NCBI RefSeq assembly: GCF_015706575.1
Contig: NW_024037064.1
Location: 6,013,427 to 6,077,426, forward strand
DNA: 64,000 bases
Source of the DNA: Patiria miniata
Lineage: Eukaryota > Echinodermata > Asteroidea > Valvatida > Asterinidae
Direction: 5' to 3'
Positions within the stretch are counted from its first letter, which is position 1. Each line of letters starts with the position of its first letter. The notes under the pieces are model-generated. The model searched no databases and had not been told where the DNA came from. It saw only the letters and a list, made by a program, of their open reading frames with translations. The position numbers and the translations under genes were made by a program. Shown here piece after piece: positions 1 through 10,600 of the stretch.

Positions 1-2440
1 GTCATAGTAGGGGCTAATATTACTTCCTTTAGATTACAGACTACAGACAATGGCGGCCTATTTAGACTGATTGATAATATGCAGACAGTTAAAATTCATT
101 GCTTGGTACGCTGTGGGGTCTTGGATTTTGGATAGGTTGGCTTGCTTTTAAGAGTGTCCATGGATAATTTGAAGTGTTTTGTTATCTTAGTTTCGTCTCA
201 CTGGTTCTTGTATGAATTGTAGGGATTTGTTTGGTTATTAATGTGTGTTTATTTTGGGTTTCATAGGGGCTGATATCAGTTCGTATAGATTACAGACTAC
301 AGACAACGGTGGCCTATAAAGAGATGCAGGATGATTGATATTGCAGACGGTTCAAATGTCATTGCTGAGTGGTTTTTGGCACGCTATGGGATCTTGGATC
401 TTTGATAAGGGAATAAATGTGTGCTCGAGAGGTTTTTATCACTCTGTTTAATACCGCTTAGAGTCTGGGTGCTGATAATTACCCGAGCCGGAGGCGAGGG
501 TAATTATCAGCACCCAGACTCTAAGCGGTATTAAACAGAGTGATAAATACCGACCGAGCACATATTTATTCCCATTCATAAATACCTTATCCGTAAAAAA
601 ATATCAAATAATTCGTTCAAAAAATCCCGATTTTGTTCAACAAGTTCACTTCATGCTTTTTGAAACATCCCTCTAGCAAAATAATGGAGTGTTCAGCTGG
701 CGAGTAAGATGTAAACAACCCTTTTATGGAGATTGACGCGCGCGTAACATGTTCTGCGCGATGTCACGCAGAACGCACCTGGGGCGTTGCGTTTTGAATT
801 TAGAACTATAAAATTCTGACTCGCATGTGGTGTTGCGCATGCCTACGTGAGGATTGTGAACGTTCAACCAATGAAACGGTAAGAGGCACTGGATGTTTAG
901 GAGTCCACATTTTATTGTGACACTGGAAAAGTGTTTAAGACCAGCTAGCCATGTCTTTATCATCCGTTTAAGACCGGCCACGTGACGGGCTCTCGACCAA
1001 TAGGAATAGCTAAACTGTCTGAGGTATTTATGAATATGTTTTAATACCTCCAAATACTCCTTGAAGAAGTCATAGCTGTTTTAACTCGATGTGCTGGCCT
1101 TGCACTGAGTACATGTCTTCAATTGAGACTTCTAGGTCCAACCCAACTGGACAAGCTTATACATGTAGTCTTGATGCAATATCTTGTACACAATGTACGT
1201 GGTACAGGTATTGGTATAACAATTGGATTGGTTCAGGTGTAGATATCAAATAGAAGGCAGTTTATTTCTTACAACTCTTACAATCCCCTGAGTAGCTAAT
1301 GACAGTGTTCTTCTTGGTCACCCGTTGTCCATTTAATGAAGCATGCTGTTGTTTTTACAATGGTCTCAGTAGGAATTCGTAATGTTCTGAATTACTGTGT
1401 GATGATATCTTATTGTTGTTATTTTTTTTTTTCCTGTTCAGCTTTTGAACTTTGTCAAGTTAACTTTTCCTATTCAAAGACTGCTGTGATGGTTTCTGGA
1501 TTGAAAGTCAAATTCTTTGTTTATAGGCATACCCCTGACGCAGGACTCATCGTATTTTGACTGTAAATGGATTAGGAACCAATCCCATGGCTGCCCTGGA
1601 AATGCTGCACCTTATTTCTTTATGAAATCTTGCAAACATAAAGTGTTTAAGTTGTATAGTTTTGAGGCTTCATGCAGCTAGGCTAGTGCCTTTTTTGGAA
1701 GAGTGTCCATGGATAATTTGAAGTGTTTTGTTTGGTTACTTTCGTCTGGCTGGTTCAAAGTGTGATTTGTAGGGATTTGTTTGTTATGTGTGTTTATTTT
1801 GGGTTTGGCTGATATCACTGCAAATAGATGGTTCAAATGTCCTCAATTGTTGTAGTTTTGAGGCTTCATGCGGCTAGGCTTATGCGCTTTTTTGGAAGAG
1901 TGTCCATGGATAATTTGAAGTGTTTTCTTCGTTTACTTTTGTCTGGCTGGTTCAAAGTATGATTTGTAGGGATTTGTTTGTTATGTGTGTTTATTTGGGT
2001 TTCCTAGGGGCTGATATCAGTTCATATTAGATTACAGACTACAGACAACGGCGGCCTATAAAGAGATGCAGGATGATTGATGATGCAGACGGTTCAAATG
2101 TCATTGCTGATTGTGTTTTTAGGCACACTATGGGGTCTAGTCTTGCCGGGATCTTGGATGCGTTAACCCCCAAATACTCCCCCAAATACTCAATGACAAA
2201 GTTGTAGCTGTTCTAACTTGAGGTGTTGGCCTTACACGGAGTACGTATAATGTCCTCAATTGAGACTTTCAGGTCCAACCCAACTTGGCAAGCTTAGTCA
2301 AGATGCAATAACTTGCCCGTAGTACAGGTATCCATTGGACTGGTTCAAAAGTTACATGTACATATCAAATATCAAAAAGAGAGCAGTGTATAAATTCATA
2401 CAATCCCCTGAGCAGCTAATGACAGTATGTAAATGTGGAG
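1..2440. repeat. Patchwork of local direct repeats
   Basis: Three repeat families recur here in direct orientation. A block of about 130 bp built around GATTACAGACTACAGACAA lies at about 8-130, 262-400 and 2005-2160. A block of about 110 bp containing GTGTCCATGGATAATTTGAA lies at about 150-260, 1700-1810 and 1895-2005. A block of about 260 bp lies at about 1045-1300 and again at 2165-2430 (shared words AATACTCC, GAGACTT and GGTCCAACCCAACT). I see no coding exon. The pattern is what repeated local tandem duplication with later decay produces. Confidence 0.75.
409..573. repeat. Foldback (hairpin) element with 76-bp arms
   Basis: Arms at 409-484 and 498-573 are reverse complements with only a few mismatches in their outer thirds. 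The inner part of the arms, about 48 bp, is essentially perfect around TTATCACTCTGTTTAATACC. The loop is 13 bp (485-497). There is no coding capacity. A long, nearly perfect hairpin with a tiny loop is typical of foldback-type MITEs. The family is not identified. Confidence 0.8.
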
Positions 2441-4615
2441 CCTGTTATGTCTTTTTGTTACATTGATACAGCAAAGTGACTGAATAGTAACAAAAAAGAC
2501 CCAAAGAGATAAAATCCTCTTGAATGAAACTTCGAACAAGTGTAATGCTGACATACGATCCCGTAATCATATCCTATCACCATCCTGTTGGAAGGCTTTA
2601 CTGGGTCCCTGCTTTTTAAGCGTACGTGCATTCCGGTTGGGGTACAACTAGCCATGTGACCTGCCAATGGAACCATGTCACATGACACAGTCCCTGGGAA
2701 TCAAGCTGATGTGTCATCCACCAAAGAGTGTGGAATGATCCAACATCCCTGGGAATGAGCTCACGTGCCGTTCGTGTGCTGAATGGATTCCTTAATTGAG
2801 TCAAGTAATTGTTGACTGATGCAATATCCAGGGAGTGAGGGAATGCGCCCTCCATTAGGAGACCAGGGCCCCTGGATGTCACACAACAGGTAGATGATAA
2901 CCGTCGACATTATTTAACGACGACCTAAAAATATTTGTCGGTTTCATTGGTGGATACTGAGTGCATTTGTAGGCAAAGAGATCACGTGCAAAGAAATAAT
3001 ATGCAAATGTCGATACCGAAGCCGTCATATATAAGATTTTGCATTCGAGGGTTTCATCAGATTGACGACGTCGCGTTCGACCTTTGCATGCCTTCACTTA
3101 TGAAGTCTGCTCGCAAACATTGAGTTGTACTATAACATTGATTTGTACTGGGAGTTTTTGCATACTTTAGAGTGTAGCCCTCTGCCCCTCCCTCCATTTT
3201 GCTCAAGAAGGTAAGAGAACTGTAAGTCGCTTTAAATATGTACACTTGTACATGTATGTCTATCAATACCCTGATTGCAGACTGAGGAAGACATTCCAAA
3301 TACAAGATCTAAATCGTGTAACTGACAAACCACGATACTAAATTTCTGATTGAAGAGAAATGACAATATCGTGGTTCATTAGTTACATGTACACAGTTCT
3401 GAACTTGTATTTGAAATGTTTTCTTCACAGCTTGGCATCAGGGTGACCGTAGGCATTCACGTACTCGCATAATTGCTGAGAGACTTTGATGGTACCCTAT
3501 AGTTTCCCCCTCAAAAGCAAAGTGGGAATCTGTACGGGCAGAAAGGAATACAACCCTTTATGGCAGAGTAAGAGAGCAATGGTTTTGTATCACGGAATAT
3601 GACGTGAAATTAACCATGTCATGTTCTACACACCACAGCTGTATTCTCTGTAGTCAATTGATTTAGTTCCGATGAATGACATCCATCCATATGATTTATA
3701 CTGCAGTGGTATATGGTTTTACTGTCCATATGCAATACAAATGAACAAAGGCCATAAGAAAACAGCCAACAGCTCAAGGTAATTGATCTGAAATTTGGTT
3801 TCATTCACAACTGGTCCATCTTCCATTAGGTTTAAGATTAATTGCGAGGCAATTACATAGGTTCTCCATCCACTAATGGATGCATCCATTTCTATAAATT
3901 TGCAAGTTGCTCAGATCACTTTGCGGCAAAATAAAATGAGACGCAGAGGGCAAATTGGAAACCCACCACTGCAATTCAGTTGTTGCTTCTTTTATCAATG
4001 ACCTTTTTGTGTGAAAATTCCTCCGTTTTCCTAAACTACTGCATCTTATACTGATTTCAAGGTTCCTGTAAGACAAGGGGCCCAATTGTTCTCCTGGAAA
4101 GCAAGAAACCAGTTTCCAAATTACTTGAGCGACAAACTGTGCAGTCAGCCATGTTTGAGTATTAAACTAAGGAACAGCATAACTTCACAATTTGTTCAGT
4201 TTTATCAGTAGGAAGTCGGACTTCCATTTCATTTGAATTTATGACGAACCCTAAAAAACTGCAGTTCATGTGTAGGGTTCAAGCAAGATTTTTTACAATA
4301 TTATAGGGCATTAATTTGAGGGTTAAAAATACAGCAGTCAGAGCAGTGGAATTAAATGGATGCTTAGGTGTATGCCATTGAAATTTAACAAAGTGCATTT
4401 TGTACATGTAGATAAAATGCATGAACCTAATACGGTATCTTAAGGTCCAAAACTCAAGTGTGAAGTAAATATGTACACAGATGCTGAGGTGTGTGCGATT
4501 GAAATATAACAATGTACACCTGTAGATGGCATCAGTGCATGGAGCTTCCTGTCTCTGAGCTCCAAACTAAAACTCAAGAGTCAAGTAAATACTGTATGTA
4601 CACAGATAAATAGAT
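2441..4615. other. No recognisable gene
   Basis: Several short open frames occur on both strands, but none has a recognisable domain, a convincing splice context or a partner in the duplicated unit. I see AT-rich intergenic sequence with scattered TACATGTA-type words. Confidence 0.5.
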
Positions 4616-4870
4616 AAACAGACTGTACCGGTACGTGTGACGTACATGTATGCAGCAAAACAAAAATCTCAAAGTTCTGTATATAAACCATGTCACGCGA
4701 CTTGATGACGATGCTGTGTTTGTCCAGCGCCATCTTTACCAGATCCGCCCCATCAAAAGCCTCAACTGTTTGTGCCCTTTACATGAAAGTAGAAAACTTT
4801 GTCTTCAGGTGATTTGATTGGGAATTTAAAAGAGGTAAGGAAATAATGTCAGTTATTTTGAATGAGGTTA
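4616..4870 (+). repeat. Conserved block at the left end of unit A
   Basis: About 250 bp matches 45556-45790 at roughly 90% by eye. A frame at about 4685-4814 stays open in both copies and ends in TGA at the same place. Of the differences in it, two are synonymous (GTC/GTA and AGC/AGT) and three change residues. It could be a relic exon, but I see no domain and no clear acceptor. Upstream of it the two units no longer align. Confidence 0.6.
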
Positions 4871-7021
4871 AAGGCTAGCGTACAAACATAGGAATCACAG
4901 TTTATTTCAGACTGCAAAATGTGAAGTGTACATGTATACATTAACTCTTTAGCTACGGGAGCCGCTGACAGCGGCACACAAAAATTGTACATGTCTTACG
5001 GCAAGCCGCTGGAAGCAGCTCGGTGACGTCGCTGTGAATAAACAGGGTATCCCCATGACGTGTGCCTTATTTACATAATATATATCGTATAACCTCTGAC
5101 CCTAGTTTGAGCCGCTGCCAGCGGCTCTCCGTCTCGCCGGGTCTGCTGCACATTATTGTGAGCAGTTTGTTTACAGAGAGACATTGTAAGATGGTGGCGT
5201 CCACATCAACACACAGCAGAATTTCCAGCGGTTTATTACGTCCAAACGGGGAAAAATCGGTAAATTAAATTCCGTAGCGAAAGAGTTCAGTAATGTTTAA
5301 AAAAAAAAACTACATGCGGTAATAAGAGTGGGCAGACTACAGTGATCTATAATACATTTTGTCCATTTCAATATTTCAGAAGATAATTAAAGATGTACTG
5401 AATAACTCTTCAAAATTTGAACAAGAATTTCAAAAAAGAAACCAGAGGTCTTTCTATGTCTGTTTACAAATGGAACATATACATGTAGGTTTCTCCGCAT
5501 TACAATTTTTTCATGAGATTTTTTTGGGGGGGGGGGGACCGAACAAACCTATTACCAAAAGAATTTTGAATTTAGCATTTTGTGTTGGGGAGATATGGTG
5601 ATAATCTTCAAAATTTGAAGAAATCATATATAAAATCATGTGATGACGGCACTACATGTATAACGTCATCTTGATTTTCATCTATAACACATTCCTATCT
5701 ATAGACAAACACAGCTGTACATTCATGATGAAAAACGCACATCGACGATGACATCACATGGCCCATGATGACCTCATGCTAACGGTACTTGTCAATGCAA
5801 ATGTGATCTTATTCTGTGTCAATTCGGAGTCGATCTGAGCAAAGACAGTCCAATTTTGTGAGTAGAATCTCCCAAATCTGCAGGGATTTTCCAATTTTTG
5901 ACAAAATCTTGAACAACTGGTCCAAAGCACCAAACTTGGCAGATTGATTCTTATAGCCCTAGAGAAGATACTTAGAAAAAGTGACACCTAATGGGAAGGG
6001 TGCATAATTTGCATAAATCGTAAATAGCCGCCATATATTTTCCCCCAAATTTTGGTATATTTTTATTTTTAAATTTTCTTTAAAGTATATTTTTTACGCG
6101 GATATGGAGTGGGATTGAGTTTGGAGGGGCGCAAGAGGGCGCTATTTTCCCTTTAAAAAAAATCCTCCCTTTAAAAAAAAATATCCTCCAGTACTTACTG
6201 CGTAAAGTGAATGGGAAAGTTGAAAAACAGTCCAAAGCACATACATGTACATATACATGTAGGTCACCTGGAGTGGCTACGCGGAAACGGGGATACGCAG
6301 TGCACGCGTATTGTGGATGAGCAGTCAAGCGTGACTTTGTATCCTCGTACCCGGCTACAAGGTGGGATAGATGAGTAGTGGGGTATTCTGCAGTTGTGCC
6401 AATGGTCACAAAATAACTACATGTAGATAGGCCCTACACAACCTGAGATACAAGTACATATCGATGGATAAGATCGAGGTACGTGGTTAACTTACGATGC
6501 GGATGAAAAGTGAAATTTCCCGTTCAATTCCAGGAGCTCCCCTTGTGTTCATGGACACGTTTAACTTCTGACTTGTTTGAACATTTACTGCGCAGTCATG
6601 TGCAGTCACGGTTATGTCCCCCCCCCCCCATCCCCCCCCCCCCACTTTTTAAAGTGGGGGTATCAAATCATTTGCCCCACCCCATCACTTTTTTCGTCCC
6701 TGAATAAAACTTGTAGGCCTGCATTTGATTCTATAGCTCAGAATAGCTGATTTAATTACTTCAAACTCGAAAATGAAAATCTTTTGCTAAAGAGAATTTG
6801 TTAACATCAAGTAATTGCCTCAGATTTTCCGGTTTGTCCTCCCCCCCCCCCCCACCCACTTTTGAGAAGCGATTGATGCCCTTGCCAGTGCATAAAGTCT
6901 TTCGAATCAGAACAATATTTATTGAGTAACAATTGGCCAATTGAAAACATTTAAGTGCTGCTTTTTCCTGTTGTCTTATATACATGTAGCTTGTAATATT
7001 TAACTGAGCACTGCAATAAGA
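4871..7021. other. Intergenic, no gene recognised
   Basis: The stretch 5350-5700 is a diverged match to 45943-46400 (words such as ATACATTTTGTC and GGTCTTTCTATGTCTGTTTA). G or C runs lie at 5525-5537, 6618-6645 and 6840-6855. They are flanked by remnants resembling the ends of the poly-C hAT-like MITE family seen intact at 54761. No coding exon is recognised. Confidence 0.5.
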
Positions 7022-7121
7022 ACACGGACCAACCAATCGACTGAATGACAGATCGACCGATCGACCAACTGACATAGTGACCAACCGATTGACCGACCGA
7101 CTGACCGACCGACCAACAGCA
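7022..7121. repeat. GACC/GACT simple-repeat tract
   Basis: About 100 bp of imperfect tetranucleotide repeat (GACC, GATC and GACT units). It lies just upstream of the first coding exon of gene A, so it may sit in or near the promoter or 5' UTR. Confidence 0.8.
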
Positions 7122-7235
7122 TCCATTATCTGATTTTACCTGATTGTACTTCGCACTCACAGGATTATGCCGGGTTGAACTACCGAATTAAGCTGTCTGT
7201 AACTAAACTGTGCCCACGTACATCACCAGCGCTAA

Positions 7236-7626
7236 ATGGCAGAACCACCTGCTAAGAGAGCCCGAAGACGAAATGAGACACAAACTAACCCTGGTCCAAG
7301 CACAGCACCAGCCAGTCAGGCAGCTGCAACCCAACAACTACCTGCTGATGGAGCGAGATATGATCCACAAACGACTCAGTCCGGCAGCAGACAGCCTTCC
7401 CAGCAGGAACCAACACAACAACCACTGCCACAACTACAGCCAAGACCGGGTGAGACACAAACTAACCCTGGTCCAAGCACAGCACCAGCCAGTCAGGCAG
7501 CTGCAACCCACCAACTACCGGCTGATGGAGTGAGGGATGATCAACAAACGACTCAGTCTGGCAGCAGTCAGCCTTCCCAGCAGGAACCAACACAACAACC
7601 ACTGCCACAACTACAGCCAAGACCGG
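7236..7626 (+). CDS. Gene A exon 1: basic, Pro/Gln-rich N-terminus
   Basis: Starts at ATG 7236 in the context GCTAAATGG. It encodes MAEPPAKRARRRN, a nuclear-localisation-like basic cluster, followed by low-complexity sequence rich in Pro, Gln, Ser and Thr. It contains two direct 177-bp copies (7275-7451 and 7452-7628), so the protein has a 59-residue repeat. A donor G|GTGAGA follows base 7626 (phase 1), and an identical potential donor ends the first copy at base 7449. The frame stays open past the donor to 7667, so intron retention would add about a dozen residues. Function unknown; predicted disordered. Confidence 0.55.
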
Positions 7627-10600
7627 GTGAGACACATACATTTTTCTGTAAACCCTGCATGTTATGACTCCCCTGGCCCTGATATCGGTTCCCTGACAGC
7701 ATCCTTCCCCTCCATCCTTTGCATTGACGCTATTAGGCACAATATATAGTGTAGCAGAGTCCCTGAAACAAGGGGAACTGCACTGGTGACCTGCCCCCCT
7801 CACCCCATGGTGAATTACTCGGAGCATAGTAACTAATTAAAACACCGATAAGGTCACACTATTCCAATCCTTCTAACAGTTAACGCTTTAATCCTTGCCA
7901 CCTAAAAGAAATAAAGATCCACCCCGTTGAAGTTTAGACCGATGTTCAACTTCCGATGTGGCTCTGCAAATTTCAAATTGGCACTGAAACCGAGGGCCTC
8001 AGTACTGAGAGAAATAAAAAAGAAAAGGTCCTCCGACCTGGAAAATGCAAACGAGGATCACTCAGAGAGGATACGGCTTTTTGTTACAAATGTTCAAATG
8101 AACCACGAAGGGAAACTGACTAGGTGCATTATAACCAGGTTATTATTATTAACTTTAGGTTTATCTCTTGTTCCCGAAATCGTGCACTAGTGTTTTCAAA
8201 ACATTTAGTTATGATAAATTTTAATCAGATTATATATTTCATTGAACTCTGTGTTGTGTATCAATTATTTCTCTTTAGAAAAATAAATGGCAAAAAGGAA
8301 CACATAAATCGAAAATGTAAACACATTTTATTTATCCATTCTGGACAATGGCAGCACCTTAAGCTGAGAGGTTTCCAGTAAAATACGACCCACTTGTGCG
8401 GCACACTCACGGTCAAAACTATTAATAGACAGCAGCTATCAAACATTTCCTGACCTTGTTAAATTACCATTTTTTTTATGCTGGTGAAAGCAGGTATATA
8501 AAAAAAATCACTCTAGAAAGATGTAAACTGAAGTAAATGAATTATTATGTCCTGTGTCCTTTTTCAATTTGTCAGTACCTCTTTTCACAGTGCAGTGGTA
8601 TTTACACTGTAAAGGCAAATGCATAAAAAAGTTCATATTATTTTGTTTCAGAAAGAAAATTGGATGTTGAGCCTCCCCACGCTTCAGGTGAGTGACACAG
8701 CCTTTTTTCAGACAGTGGATTTGTCAAAGTTTCCAGATTGTAACGGTCCTGTCTCGCTTGGAGGCATTCATTCCAGCTTGCAGTAATAAAAAGAATTTAA
8801 AGCTGGCAGTGGTTGGGTTGGAGACCAACCTGTTTTCATTTTTTCCCCCCATTTTAGAAGGGACATATTCACCAGCAGTTATGAAGACATTCCTGCTACC
8901 CATCCCCTGATGAGTCAGCATATTTCTAATTTTGATCTGAGACAGAGCAATCAATCACAATCAGAATGAGTTTTTAATTTTATTATTTTGTTTGGTGCTC
9001 TCTGCCCAGCAACGTTGACGAAAAAGTTATATCTCTTTTTTTTATCTTTGAATTTTGTTTAAGCAGATTGGTAAAGAAATTCACTAAAATGAGATTTGAA
9101 CAGAGAACCTCTGAATCACCGTTCCAGTGCTCTATTAAGTGACCTATTGAGCCATATTTTGCATTCTTCTGATTGGTGCCTCTCCACAGAACATAATTCA
9201 CTATACTTACTTACGTATTAGTACTTATCCATTATTGAATACATTAGGAAAGAAAGGCATAAAACCCTGTGCAACCTCAGTCCTGCAAAATCCTCCAACT
9301 GCCTTCATGTAAAAATTGCACACAGCCTCATTCCTGCAAAATGCTCTGTTGTTTATGTGGTCCTTGAAGGGGTGACCACTGCCTCAATCCTGCAAAATCC
9401 TCCGGCAATCACTGTCAATTTGTTGATTTGTATTTTGCACTAAATTTAGTCGGGCACCATTTGCACACAGTGTTGTAATTTTGTTATTGTGCGTCTGGAA
9501 GCCAGAGTGAGGGAGCGATGTTCGTGTATCTCAGGGAATCTGTAAATGCATTTTAATTAGCGCAATATGTAAGGGAGCAGACTAATGACCAGCCTGGCAG
9601 CTCATGCAAGATGTCGATGTCGCTGTATGGTCTGACATTACCGTTTTCCCTGATTTTTGTCTTGACTATCAAAATTTCCTGAAGAATGTTCGTGTCGGTC
9701 GAGATCGTAAGTGGGTCAGACTTCTCAAGCCTTATGGCCTTACTGAGGTCACCTCAAGCTCCACTCTGAAGGATATTTTTGAGTGTTTTTAGGGGATCGA
9801 AGTGTCATCTGCAACATAGCAGCTGACATTTGAAGAAAAAAAAAGTGGGGCCCAAACAAAAAAAAAACCTGCGTCGCCGGACAACTTTTGGGGCAAGCTC
9901 CATACCAGAAACCGGAGACTTTTTTTTTGGCCTTAGGGTTAACGGGGGATGACTGTATGTAACCTGTGATCAACTTTATTTTCAGATAATGTCATGAGGG
10001 CCCTGGAGCGCGCAGGGAAACGCAAGAAGCGTAAAGCAGAGGCGACGGTGCTGAAAGATCAGGGGAACCAAGCATTTCATAAGGGCAATTACACAATAGC
10101 TGTTCAGCTCTACACGCAGGGCCTGGAATGTCTGAAAGACTTTGTGGTGTTGTACACCAACAGAGCACAGGTAAACAAGGCAAGTCTGTTACGAGCCAAG
10201 ATCTCCGTATTCATGAAATGACTGAGAATATTTCTATTCCCCCTGGATCAGTCCATTGTAGGTTGCTCCCCAACTAATACTCTTACGCATTTACATGTGT
10301 ACTCCTGGGTGGAGAGAGGCAAGTGGAGGTGAAGTGGCTTGCCCAAGGACACACCATATGACCAGCAGCTGGATTTGGATTCCTGACCCTCTGATCATGA
10401 GTCACTATAACCCTAACCACTATGCCACACTTCCCCAAAAGTAAACAAATGAACAATTGTTGACTGCTGTGATGTGGGATATGACACCTGATGGGGGCAT
10501 AGCACCTGCAGGTAAAGCAGAGGGTGCTAAACATGACATATCCCACATCACAGCAGTCAACAATTGTTTGGAAAGGTTTTAACTCGCTCGTGCCAGACAT

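Noticed and set aside
2616-3305. Overlapping minus-strand frames of 70-90 codons
   Set aside because: No domains and no clear splice sites; expected by chance in sequence of this composition.
7210-7533. Second long frame over the 177-bp repeats
   Set aside because: Same repeats read in another frame; it lacks a start in good context and does not join in phase to exon 2.
9280-9405. CRISPR-like array
   Set aside because: Only three imperfect copies with unequal spacing in what is clearly an animal intron.
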